Shown in pieces: positions 9,261 through 17,659 of a stretch of DNA of 64,000 nt (its first letter is position 1; each line of letters starts with the position of its first letter). The position numbers and the translations under genes are program-made. The notes under the pieces are model-generated. The model had not been told where the DNA came from and made no database searches. It saw only the letters and a list, made by a program, of their open reading frames with translations. The stretch comes from an uncultured Candidatus Actinomarina sp. (lineage in GTDB: Bacteria > Actinomycetota > Acidimicrobiia > Actinomarinales > Actinomarinaceae). The stretch lies in NCBI GenBank assembly GCA_902626065.1, contig CACODT010000002.1, forward strand, positions 36,266 through 100,265. The letters are read 5' to 3'.

Positions 9261-10001
9261 ATGTTTATGAAAATGAACAGCGTGATTAAAAATTTTTCAG
9301 TTGTAGTACCAGTATTTAATGAAGAAGAAATCTTTTTAGAATCTGCTAATAAAATCTTAAATATTTGCCAAGAGATGAATATGCCGTTTGAAATTATTTT
9401 TTCCGAAAACGGCTCTATAGACAACACAAAAAATCTCATTCATGCCTTTATAGAAGATAAAGATAATTGTTTTACGATAAATAGTAACTATGCGAACTAT
9501 GGTCTTGCGTTAAAAAATGGATTTGAAATTGCAAAAAATGATATTGTAATATCGTTTGATATTGATTATTTTTCAAAAAAATTTCTTAAGCAATCATTGG
9601 AACTGAATGAGGATTTCGTAGCACTAGTTGCATCGAAAAGATTAAATGAATCTGAAGATGAAAGAACATTTATCAGAAAAATGGCAACATCAATATTTGT
9701 ATTAATTTTAAAACTCTTATTTCAAACCTCACTTAGTGATACTCATGGAATGAAAGCTATAAGAAGATATAATATTCAAAAAGAAATCAATAATGTGATA
9801 TCAACACAAGATATTTTTGATACTGAACTTTTAATTAGAATAGAGAAATCAGGATACAAAATTCTTGAAGTACCCGCAAAAGTAAATGAGATAAGACCTA
9901 GTGTGTCTGTTATTTTTACAAGAATTCCTAGAACATTAAAAAGTTTATTTTTATTACGGCTTCAATTATTTAAAGAGTCTTTAAATACAAACAATTTATA
10001 A
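9261..10001 (+). CDS. Family 2 glycosyltransferase (polyprenyl-phosphate sugar transferase-like)
   Basis: The N-terminus after the first residues reads SVVVPVFNEEE, the standard opening of the GT2 nucleotide-sugar fold. ENGSIDNTK and SFDIDYF (the DXD-like metal site) follow, and the C-terminal part is mostly soluble. Size (246 residues) and motifs resemble dolichol/undecaprenyl-phosphate hexosyltransferases such as DPM1-type enzymes, which make the lipid-linked sugar used by GT-C enzymes. A GtrA protein and a GT-C-like protein are encoded next door, which supports that role. Three in-frame ATGs (9261, 9267, 9273) could be the start. The 3' end overlaps the convergent GtrA gene by 40 bases. 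Confidence 0.85.
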   Translation: MFMKMNSVIKNFSVVVPVFNEEEIFLESANKILNICQEMNMPFEIIFSENGSIDNTKNLIHAFIEDKDNCFTINSNYANYGLALKNGFEIAKNDIVISFDIDYFSKKFLKQSLELNEDFVALVASKRLNESEDERTFIRKMATSIFVLILKLLFQTSLSDTHGMKAIRRYNIQKEINNVISTQDIFDTELLIRIEKSGYKILEVPAKVNEIRPSVSVIFTRIPRTLKSLFLLRLQLFKESLNTNNL

Positions 10002-10432
10002 ATTAAATATTTTATGGGAAGAATAAAACCATGTATCAAAATAGTCGCTATTAAAAATTGTATTTCGTTATCTTGAATTGATGGTCTGATCAAGTCAATT
10101 AAAAACCAAACAAACAATGGGACAACTAAGTTGATTAAATTAGTAACCAAAAATTTTACAAATTCTTTAAATCCCCCCTCGTATATAGATAATTTGAAAA
10201 TAATTCTTCTAGATAAAAAATATGAAACTATAACTCCAATTGCAAATCCAAAAATATTTGTTAAGTAGGTTCTTAAAGGAATCTCAATTGAATAAAAAAC
10301 AAAAAATTGAAATAAATAACTTATTCCAAGACCAAATACTAAATTGAATCCACCAACAATATACGTTCTTAATAGCTGTGCATAAGTGGAATCACCTGTT
10401 AACAATTTAGAATTTTTAAGTTTTTTTAACAT
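9962..10432 (-). CDS. GtrA-family membrane protein
   Basis: The protein is 156 residues with four membrane helices (about 28-48, 55-78, 92-113 and 123-146) and a Lys-rich soluble N-terminus, the GtrA/DPMS-accessory layout. Family members are thought to flip or help transfer polyprenyl-phosphate-linked sugars across the membrane in cell-wall arabinogalactan, teichoic acid or O-antigen modification. It overlaps the upstream GT-C-like gene by 17 bases and its last 13 codons are antisense to the end of the GT2 gene. The neighbours fit a lipid-linked glycosyl donor pathway. Confidence 0.85.
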   Translation of the reverse strand: MLKKLKNSKLLTGDSTYAQLLRTYIVGGFNLVFGLGISYLFQFFVFYSIEIPLRTYLTNIFGFAIGVIVSYFLSRRIIFKLSIYEGGFKEFVKFLVTNLINLVVPLFVWFLIDLIRPSIQDNEIQFLIATILIHGFILPIKYLIYKLFVFKDSLNN

Positions 10433-12614
10433 TTTTTATAGATCTAATAAAAATAATCAATGATAAGAGTAATGAAAATATTGAAAAATAGAAGCTGTTT
10501 TTTTCTAGTGTGGTTTTTTCAAAGTTAATCTCTACATATTCTTGATTAGGTATGACTGACATGAATGAGGGAGAGGTTCTAAATGGCCCTAACCCATTTG
10601 AAATAGACCAATTTGGAAAGTAAGAAACTTTGATTAAATGTAACTCACCAGGATTGTTTGTAAAAAATGAAATTTTCTTATTTGTAATTTTTATGTCTGT
10701 AACTTCTAAATCATTCTTATTCGATGGCTGTATCAATTTTTTATTACTTACTTCAATAACTCTCATTTCATCAAGTTCATCAAAATTTTCATATGCTTTT
10801 TGAAAAAAATTAGTTATATTAGTTTCTCTAAAAACTGAACTTAGAATGCCTTCTTGTTTGTTTACTTTTGAAAACACTTCAATATCTTGATAAATTAGTT
10901 CTACTTTTGAGGAATTGACTTCAAATACTGAAAACGGCTCTGATGAAAAAAGAAGTGTCAGTCTATCAGAATTCATTGCTTTATTCTCAATTTCTTCTGT
11001 ATATGTAATGAAATAATCTACACCTAGGTCATAAAGATAATCAACACCTTTATCAAATTGGTTATTTATATATGACAGTCCACCTACTGGATTTGATGGT
11101 CTTTTTGCCAAACCAGATACAGATATAAAATGAAATGGGGTTGTAATACTTGAATCAAAATATAAACCTTCCATACTTGTATGTTTTGTAAAATAAGGAA
11201 TTGTCATTAGTGTCATCGGGGTTCCATATTTATTCATATCTGAGTTTGGTTCCCACATAATCCTTCCAGGTTTCAAATTGTCTAATTGAGTGTATAAGCT
11301 TTGAATTTGATTCCAGTCGTTCTTTCCTTCGTAGCCTGTAAAATTCCAATTAAGCCAATGTGGCAAGAAAGATATAGTTGAAAAAATAATAGATACAATC
11401 AACAAATTTAGTTGTACAAAAACATTTTTTAAATTTAGAATTGCAAAAATCATTATCAGAAAAATGATTGGTATGTAAAGATTTAAATATGATTGGTTAG
11501 TTGACCATTTCTCATAAAATATATACAAACAATAGATTGTTCCACCTAAAAATAGACCCGTAAGTACATTGACTCCCTGTTGATAAAGGTTTATATCATC
11601 AATAAAAATTTCTACTGCTTTGAAAAATAAAAAAATAATTCCAAGATTGAAAAATGGTACCAATCTACCATTCCAAAGAGCGCCTTCTGGGACGTAAAAA
11701 TAAAGGAGAATAGATGAGGAGATAATATAAAGATCGAATAAGCTTATTGTATCGTTTTTAATCAAATTTTTATGCTTTGCTATCAATAAACCAATCAAGA
11801 TAAAGATGATGGGTAAAATATCTTTCTTGATCAAATCATCTAATCTAGAAAATGGAGTGTAACTCATATTTGTTGTATATTCTAAATTCATCAACAATGA
11901 GACAGACCATCTTGATGCAAGTGCTAAAAAAATAAAGATTGAGAGTATTCTTTGATTTAGATTTTGTTTTTTTGATAACCAGTAAAATGCATAAATTGGA
12001 GAATAGATAATAAAAGGAATTACATGAGACAACAAACAGAAAGCAAGAAAGATTGAACTTATTGTAAATCTAAAATTATTTTCAGATTTTATTAAATAAA
12101 AAATTGATAGATTTGCAAATGCTAAAGAATACGCAAAAGAAAACTGCCCTGCCAATGTTGATGCTAGATTGCCACCATAAATAGTAAAAGACTCAGTAAA
12201 AACGTAAAACAATCCAGCCGTAGCACCATATATAGAGATTTGATTCGATGCTTTTCTCATTAGTTTTTCTATAGAGTAAACAACAAAAATGGTGGACATT
12301 ACAACCATAATTTTGAAAGCGACTCCAAAAGGAAATACTAGATTAAATATAAATGTGATTATTGCTGGAAGAGGGAAATAAAAATAGTAAAGAGGATATC
12401 CACCAAACCAATCATTTGACCATCCATTTATTTGAAGATTTGGCATAAAGTCTTTTATAAAAGTATCTATCGCAACAATATGAGCTCCCATATCTCCACC
12501 GGTAGGTGTATTGTTTTGAAAAACTAAATCAATTCTTAGAAATAAAAGTAAAACCAGTAAATAAAATAATTGTTGCGAAATATTTGAATTTAAATTTTTA
12601 CTAACTGATTTCAT
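10416..12614 (-). CDS. Large polytopic membrane protein, GT-C glycosyltransferase-like
   Basis: A 732-residue protein with an N-terminal helix (about 13-30), a first extracellular loop holding GGDMGAHI, then about ten more membrane helices to residue 425, a soluble extracellular domain (about 430-695) and a final membrane anchor (about 700-722). An acidic residue pair in the first outer loop followed by many helices is the GT-C hallmark, and the whole resembles the large family annotated as 6-pyruvoyl-tetrahydropterin synthase-related membrane proteins. The likely job is transfer of a sugar from a polyprenyl-phosphate donor to an envelope acceptor. The substrate cannot be read from the sequence. 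It overlaps both neighbours (14 and 17 bases), so the three form one operon. Confidence 0.7.
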   Translation of the reverse strand: MKSVSKNLNSNISQQLFYLLVLLLFLRIDLVFQNNTPTGGDMGAHIVAIDTFIKDFMPNLQINGWSNDWFGGYPLYYFYFPLPAIITFIFNLVFPFGVAFKIMVVMSTIFVVYSIEKLMRKASNQISIYGATAGLFYVFTESFTIYGGNLASTLAGQFSFAYSLAFANLSIFYLIKSENNFRFTISSIFLAFCLLSHVIPFIIYSPIYAFYWLSKKQNLNQRILSIFIFLALASRWSVSLLMNLEYTTNMSYTPFSRLDDLIKKDILPIIFILIGLLIAKHKNLIKNDTISLFDLYIISSSILLYFYVPEGALWNGRLVPFFNLGIIFLFFKAVEIFIDDINLYQQGVNVLTGLFLGGTIYCLYIFYEKWSTNQSYLNLYIPIIFLIMIFAILNLKNVFVQLNLLIVSIIFSTISFLPHWLNWNFTGYEGKNDWNQIQSLYTQLDNLKPGRIMWEPNSDMNKYGTPMTLMTIPYFTKHTSMEGLYFDSSITTPFHFISVSGLAKRPSNPVGGLSYINNQFDKGVDYLYDLGVDYFITYTEEIENKAMNSDRLTLLFSSEPFSVFEVNSSKVELIYQDIEVFSKVNKQEGILSSVFRETNITNFFQKAYENFDELDEMRVIEVSNKKLIQPSNKNDLEVTDIKITNKKISFFTNNPGELHLIKVSYFPNWSISNGLGPFRTSPSFMSVIPNQEYVEINFEKTTLEKNSFYFSIFSLLLSLIIFIRSIKNVKKT

Positions 12615-12855
12615 CTAAAATCTTTCCAAGATATTTAGTATTTCTTTTACCATTTTCTGACCACTCAGCATACCAGTACGGTCCATGGGGGCAACTATTA
12701 CATGATTCTCTTCCACATTTTATTGATTTTTGCCTATAGGATATTTTTTGTTCACTACTTGTTGGTCCAAGTTTATTATCAATTAAAATACGTAATCTTT
12801 TTAAATCTGATTCACTTAATTCGGATATTGCTTCTAGAATTTCTCTATCTACCAT
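12601..12855 (-). CDS. Small Cys-motif protein (DUF6788-like)
   Basis: An 84-residue protein with a predicted helical N-terminal half and a C-terminal half carrying CGRESCNSCPHGPYWY followed by a basic beta-like stretch ending TKYLGK. The Cys cluster with HGPYxY is the pattern I associate with the small DUF6788 proteins, of unknown function; the Cys residues could bind zinc. It begins the operon with the GT-C-like gene and overlaps it by 14 bases. Related short proteins are often found near mobile or DNA-processing genes, but nothing like that is visible here. The family link is from memory. Confidence 0.6.
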   Translation of the reverse strand: MVDREILEAISELSESDLKRLRILIDNKLGPTSSEQKISYRQKSIKCGRESCNSCPHGPYWYAEWSENGKRNTKYLGKILDEIS

Positions 12856-12895
12856 TATTAAAATGTTAATGGAATATTTATAAGAGTAATAACGT

Positions 12896-13792
12896 ATGAA
12901 AAAAATTGTTTATTTATCAGGTGGAATTGGTGGAGCTAAACTTGCTAAAGGTTTTTATAAGCTAAACAATATTGACCTTACAATTATTGTCAATACAGGA
13001 GATGATGAAACGATACAAGGAGTACGGTTATCTCCAGACATTGATTCTGTAATTTATGCGCTTGCCGAAATTGAGGGTGAGTTTGGATGGGGTCAAGTAA
13101 ATGATAGTTTTGTTGTAAGTGAAGAATTTAAAAAATACTTACCTCAAGAATTCAGAATTGGGGATAAAGATCTTGCTTTAAACCTATTTAGAAATCAATT
13201 ATTTTCGGAAGGAAAATCACTTACTCAGATAACAGAAATAATTTCTGATAAATTTGATTTAAATTGCAAAATATATCCAATGACAGATAATATCGTAAGC
13301 ACAAAATTGAAAACAACTGAAAATAAACTATTGGACTTTCAAGAATATTTTGTCGAATTAAAATCGGAACCTATTTTAAGTGATGTTATTTATTTGAATT
13401 CTAAGGATGCAGATATAACTAGTGAAGTTTCTGAAGCAATTGAAGAAGCTGATAAAATAGTTATTGGACCTTCAAATCCAATACTATCTATTGGACCAAT
13501 TCTCTCAATAAAAAATTTGAAGGAAAAATTAATTAACAATGATACAACATATATTATCTCACCATTCATACAAAATAAAGCAATAAAGGGCCCTTCCAAA
13601 AAAAATTTTGAAAACCTTGGTTATAAAAGTGACATAAGTGGAATAAAAAAGTTTTATGACAATGTTGGAAATTTCTATATAGTGCATGAAGGTGATTCCG
13701 ATAAAGCTGTAAATACAATTGAAAAAAATATATTATTTGAATCTATAGAAGACTCGACCAACCTAGCTAGATACATTATTGATCATGAATAA
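12896..13792 (+). CDS. cofD: 2-phospho-L-lactate transferase (coenzyme F420 biosynthesis)
   Basis: CofD/FbiA joins a phospholactyl-type group to the deazaflavin Fo to give F420-0 or its dehydro form. The 298-residue protein begins KKIVYLSGGIGGAKLAKG, the family's nucleotide-binding N-terminus, and continues with IIVNTGDDE and, later, IVIGPSNPILSIGPIL, all CofD signatures. It is the first gene of a two-gene plus-strand operon with cofE, overlapping it by 8 bases. Presence of this pair shows that the organism makes F420 rather than only using it, a trait common in actinobacteria. Genes for Fo synthesis (cofG/H or fbiC) are not in the window. Confidence 0.93.
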   Translation: MKKIVYLSGGIGGAKLAKGFYKLNNIDLTIIVNTGDDETIQGVRLSPDIDSVIYALAEIEGEFGWGQVNDSFVVSEEFKKYLPQEFRIGDKDLALNLFRNQLFSEGKSLTQITEIISDKFDLNCKIYPMTDNIVSTKLKTTENKLLDFQEYFVELKSEPILSDVIYLNSKDADITSEVSEAIEEADKIVIGPSNPILSIGPILSIKNLKEKLINNDTTYIISPFIQNKAIKGPSKKNFENLGYKSDISGIKKFYDNVGNFYIVHEGDSDKAVNTIEKNILFESIEDSTNLARYIIDHE

Positions 13793-14483
13793 TATATCTA
13801 TCATTCCTGTTAAAAATCTGCCTGAATTTTCACCTAAACATGATTTAGCTATTGAATTAATAAAAGGATTTGAAAACAACAATATTCTTATTGAAAACAA
13901 AGATGTAATAGTTGTAACGCAAAAAATTGTATCAAAAGTTGAGAATAGATTGATAGATAACAATTCAGAAAATATTGAAGAATTAATTCAAAAAGAATCT
14001 TTAGAAATTTTAAGAAAAAGAGGTGATACAGTAATTGCAAGAACAAAGCATGGTTTTATTTGTGCAAATGCAGGCATTGATAAATCAAATATCAAAAAAG
14101 GTTCCGTTTTGCTATTGCCTGAAGATCCAGATAAGACATCTAGAGATATAAAAAAGAAAATCGAACACAAAATAAATAAAAAAGTCAGCGTAATCATATC
14201 TGATACTTTTGGAAGAGCATGGAGAAAGGGTCAAACTAATATTGCAATAGGTTCATCTGGAATTGAACCTTTGGAAAGCTATATCGGTGAAAAAGATGCT
14301 TTTGATAATGAACTTTTTGCCACTGAAATTGCAATTATTGATGAACTAGCTGGTGCTGCTGAATTAGTTATGAAAAAAAGTGACAATATTCCTGTAGCAA
14401 TTATTAAAGGTGTTAATTATAAATCTTCTGATTTAGGAGTTAGAGAATTAATTAGAAAAGAAGACGAAGATTACTTTCTTTAA
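13785..14483 (+). CDS. cofE: Coenzyme F420-0:L-glutamate ligase
   Basis: CofE adds glutamates to F420-0 with GTP. The reading from the ATG at 13785 (MNNISIIPVKNLPEF) is 232 residues, overlapping the cofD stop by 8 bases; a TTG two codons earlier is possible but less likely. Motifs are VVVTQKIVSKVE, ISDTFGRAWRKGQTNIAIG and DELAGAAELVM, all diagnostic of CofE. The protein ends after the ligase domain. Mycobacterial FbiB carries an extra nitroreductase-like C-terminal domain of about 200 residues that reduces dehydro-F420-0; that domain is absent here, so any such step must be done by another protein. Confidence 0.92.
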   Translation: MNNISIIPVKNLPEFSPKHDLAIELIKGFENNNILIENKDVIVVTQKIVSKVENRLIDNNSENIEELIQKESLEILRKRGDTVIARTKHGFICANAGIDKSNIKKGSVLLLPEDPDKTSRDIKKKIEHKINKKVSVIISDTFGRAWRKGQTNIAIGSSGIEPLESYIGEKDAFDNELFATEIAIIDELAGAAELVMKKSDNIPVAIIKGVNYKSSDLGVRELIRKEDEDYFL

Positions 14484-14488
14484 AAATT

Positions 14489-15427
14489 TTATGAATTTCT
14501 AAACCAATCTACTAATTTTTCAATACCTTCATTTAAATTATATACTGGTTCCCAATCCAAACTTTTCTTTGCTTTCTCGTTATTTAAAACACTTCTCAGC
14601 AATTCTCCATCTCTCTGAGGTTTGTAATCAGGTTGTCCTTCCCATGAAGTTGTTACTGAGATTAGTGACACCAACTCATTAACAGATGTTTCAATGCCAG
14701 TTCCTATATTTAAAAATAAATCATTATCATTTTCAGATGATTTAATTAATGCACTCACAACATCCGTAACAAATACATAATCTCTTGTTTGGTTTCCATC
14801 ACCATATATTATTGGTTTTTCATTATTTAGCATTTTTCCAGTAAATATTGACATTACTCCTGCTTCTCCATGAGGATCTTGACGTGGACCATAAACATTA
14901 GATAAATTCAAAATTGAATATGACATTTTCTCATTTTCTAACATCAATTTTATAAAATCATTAAGATTTTTTTTTGCTATACCATAAGGAGAAACTGGCT
15001 CGCCTGCAAAGTCTTCTTCAGAAGTTGGAATTACATTAGGTTCACCAAATATAGTTCCTCCAGAAGAGCTAAAAACAAACTTCTTACAATCTGTACTTAT
15101 TAACGTTTGTATTAACTTAATAGGCTGTAAGAGATTATGTTCAAAATCTAATAATGGATCTTCTACAGAAATAACAACAGAAGATTGTGCTGCTAAATGA
15201 AAACAAATTTCAGGATTAAATTTTTCAACTTCTTTTAATGATTCATTAGAACCAAGGTCATCATAAATTACGTCAATGTTTTCCAACCTATCTAAATTTG
15301 TTTTCTTTCCAGTCAATAGATTATCAATTACTAAAACTCTTACATTGTTTTTCAGTAATTCCTCAACTAAATGTGAACCAATAAATCCAGCTCCACCTGT
15401 TACTAGTGCTTTTTTATATTTCATCAT
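14489..15427 (-). CDS. NAD-dependent sugar-nucleotide epimerase/dehydratase
   Basis: An extended short-chain dehydrogenase of 312 residues. The N-terminus carries VTGGAGFIGSH (NAD-binding Rossmann loop, about 9-19), followed by HLAAQSSV, SSGGTIFG (catalytic Ser region) and YGIAKK (Tyr-x-x-x-Lys). These put it in the UDP-glucose 4-epimerase/GDP-sugar epimerase group; the exact substrate is not readable. The ATG overlaps the stop of the upstream nucleotidyltransferase by 4 bases (ATGA), so the two probably make and modify one activated sugar for the cell envelope. It converges with cofE, leaving 5 bases between the stops. Confidence 0.85.
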   Translation of the reverse strand: MMKYKKALVTGGAGFIGSHLVEELLKNNVRVLVIDNLLTGKKTNLDRLENIDVIYDDLGSNESLKEVEKFNPEICFHLAAQSSVVISVEDPLLDFEHNLLQPIKLIQTLISTDCKKFVFSSSGGTIFGEPNVIPTSEEDFAGEPVSPYGIAKKNLNDFIKLMLENEKMSYSILNLSNVYGPRQDPHGEAGVMSIFTGKMLNNEKPIIYGDGNQTRDYVFVTDVVSALIKSSENDNDLFLNIGTGIETSVNELVSLISVTTSWEGQPDYKPQRDGELLRSVLNNEKAKKSLDWEPVYNLNEGIEKLVDWFRNS

Positions 15428-16284
15428 TTAAAAATTTCATCATTTATGATTTCCTCATCTTCAATTATTGCTTCACTGCAAATTATTGAATTATTAATTT
15501 GTACTCCATTTCCAATGAAACTTGATCCTAATATAACACTATTTTCTATCACTGTGTCTTTTCCTATGGTTGCTGATTCAGAAATCCAATTAGTTTGATT
15601 TTCTGTGTGAGCATAGATATACGACTCTCTTGTTCCTACATCTAATATATTTCCATCTACGCTAAAAAAATCCAATGAATTGTTCTTCGCTAATTCAGGA
15701 AATACATTTTTCTCAAAAGAACATGGTATTTCTAAATTTTTTTTGATTTCTCTAATATCCTTTTTGTGAAAACAATAGACACCTAGGCTTATATTGTTTC
15801 CATATTTTATATCTTTTGGCTTCTCAATAAAGTTTATTATTTTTGTACCTTCCAACTCAAGTACGCCATATCTTGATGGATCTTTAACCGGTATTGAACA
15901 AATGGTTGAATTTTTTGAATTATTTGCAACTTCCAAAAACGATTCAAAATTCATATCAATCAGTAAATCCCCGTTCATACACAAAAATTTCTCATCGAAA
16001 TTTTCTATATTCTGAACTACATATCCACCAGTATCTAATTTTTCATGCTCAAAAAATAAGTTCACGTTATGTATCGAATTTTTTTTGTAATCTACCCAGT
16101 AGCTTTCATGCTTTATTGAACAGATTAAATTAATATTGTCTAAATTTGATTCTTCCAAATTCTCAAGAATTAAATCAATTAGTAGTCTTCCTTTTATCGT
16201 CAATAGGGCTTTAGGAATGCCATCTGATAGAGGCTTAAGTCTAGTAGCTTCTCCTCCAACTAAGAGATATATGTCTTTAATCAT
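15424..16284 (-). CDS. Sugar-phosphate nucleotidyltransferase with hexapeptide repeat tail
   Basis: The 286-residue protein opens with LLVGGEATRLKPLSDGIPKALL, the NTP-binding signature of GDP-mannose/glucose-1-P pyrophosphorylases (normally GGxGTRLxPLT...PKP); Ala-Thr in place of Gly-Thr is a small deviation. The central domain holds MNGDLLIDMNF (metal-binding Asp). The last 60 residues (ATIGKDTVIENSVILG...) are imperfect left-handed beta-helix hexapeptides as in ManC/GlmU relatives. It should activate a hexose-1-P or heptose-1-P with NTP. Its overlap with the epimerase (4 bases) and with the PrpD-like gene (8 bases) makes a mixed operon. Confidence 0.83.
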   Translation of the reverse strand: MIKDIYLLVGGEATRLKPLSDGIPKALLTIKGRLLIDLILENLEESNLDNINLICSIKHESYWVDYKKNSIHNVNLFFEHEKLDTGGYVVQNIENFDEKFLCMNGDLLIDMNFESFLEVANNSKNSTICSIPVKDPSRYGVLELEGTKIINFIEKPKDIKYGNNISLGVYCFHKKDIREIKKNLEIPCSFEKNVFPELAKNNSLDFFSVDGNILDVGTRESYIYAHTENQTNWISESATIGKDTVIENSVILGSSFIGNGVQINNSIICSEAIIEDEEIINDEIFK

Positions 16285-17656
16285 TGTCCAAAAAATTTAA
16301 AAGTTCTTTAAAGCCAGATTCTATATCGATTTGTAATATGTTTTCCCATAAATTTTCGGCTTTTTCATCTGAAATGTAATTTTTAACATTATTAACAAAT
16401 TTATCTTTAAGTAAGGGTATAGCCTCATCTCTCCTATCTGGATGCCCTATAGGAGTTTCTACTTTTACTTTATCGGAAAATGAGCCATCCTTATATTTAA
16501 AGTGAATCTCATTTGAAATATGTCGTTTAGAAATATCATAATAATTTTTTGTAAAGTCTTTATTTTCATAAACTTTTATCTTTTTTCTTAAAGAATTTAC
16601 TTTGTTTAACCCATGAAAATTATCACTATAAGTTTCAGAGCTTAAATCTTTAAAAATTAGTGCAGCAGATACCATATATTCAAGAGAGTGATCTCTATCT
16701 GAGGAATTTTTAAGTTCCTTTTTATTACTAATGATTCTCAATGCTGGCTCATGTGTTTCAATAATTATTTCTTTTATATCTTTTTCTTTTTCATGAAATA
16801 AATCCGATAATTTAAAAGAAGCCTCAACAGCAGATTGTCCATGAAACTCTGCTGGAAACAAAACTTTGTATAAAATGTTTTGAATCACCCAATCACCAAG
16901 TTCTTTACCGAAAGATAAAATATCATCCCCTAAAAAAACTTTGTTGAACCCCCAAATCTGATCATCTTGTATATTTTCATAAATATTATCGGGAAACTCA
17001 CTTATTTCAGCAATCTCAATACCTCTTGATGTAGCATCTCCCGCAGCCCAGCTTTTTCTTTTACCAACGTTTGGTGCCTGTCTATAGGATCTTAAATTGA
17101 GACCATCTTGTAAAATATTATTTACTGTTCTAGTTACTGATTCTTCATTTTGATTTGATAACAGGGATGAAAATACTACACCAGATGCTAGCTTGACATA
17201 AAACACATGATCATAACCTTTTTTGTTTAAGGAAGTACCTAATGCTAGACACCCTTGTATTTCATACATTTGGATTATCGATTGAAAAAATTGTGATAGA
17301 TTTTTCTCTTTGTGGTTAAAAAAGAAAGCAAATGCTGTTCCAATATTATCAGATGGATGTGCCCACTCTTTTGCCAAAAAGGTATCGTTATAGTCAAACC
17401 ACCTGGTCAATATTGATAAATACCTTGCAATTTCTTTTGAAGATTGCATATCATTTATGACCAAAAAAGGATTTGTATTAGAACCATACTTACCTCTTGT
17501 TGCAAATCTCATTGGATTTTCATAAGTTGAAGCATTATAAATACAACCCAGAGTATCTAAAAGCGACAATTTTGTGGCAAGTAAATTTTCCTCAGAAAAT
17601 TCAATACTCTTTGAAAGATAATTCGAGATTATTTTATCAATATTTTGTTGAACCAA
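16277..17656 (-). CDS. prpD: MmgE/PrpD family protein (probable 2-methylcitrate dehydratase)
   Basis: The 459-residue protein matches the PrpD fold in length and motifs: GTAFAFFFNH, the helical first domain, PAEFHGQSAVEA and the second-domain DRDHSLEYMVSAAL segment. PrpD dehydrates 2-methylcitrate to 2-methyl-cis-aconitate in propionyl-CoA breakdown. It starts with TTG three bases after a citrate/methylcitrate synthase gene, the classic PrpC-PrpD pairing. No methylisocitrate lyase (PrpB) is nearby, so the pathway would need it elsewhere. Family members also include itaconate-type decarboxylases, so the exact reaction rests on context. Confidence 0.82.
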   Translation of the reverse strand: MVQQNIDKIISNYLSKSIEFSEENLLATKLSLLDTLGCIYNASTYENPMRFATRGKYGSNTNPFLVINDMQSSKEIARYLSILTRWFDYNDTFLAKEWAHPSDNIGTAFAFFFNHKEKNLSQFFQSIIQMYEIQGCLALGTSLNKKGYDHVFYVKLASGVVFSSLLSNQNEESVTRTVNNILQDGLNLRSYRQAPNVGKRKSWAAGDATSRGIEIAEISEFPDNIYENIQDDQIWGFNKVFLGDDILSFGKELGDWVIQNILYKVLFPAEFHGQSAVEASFKLSDLFHEKEKDIKEIIIETHEPALRIISNKKELKNSSDRDHSLEYMVSAALIFKDLSSETYSDNFHGLNKVNSLRKKIKVYENKDFTKNYYDISKRHISNEIHFKYKDGSFSDKVKVETPIGHPDRRDEAIPLLKDKFVNNVKNYISDEKAENLWENILQIDIESGFKELLNFLDND

Positions 17657-17659
17657 AAA

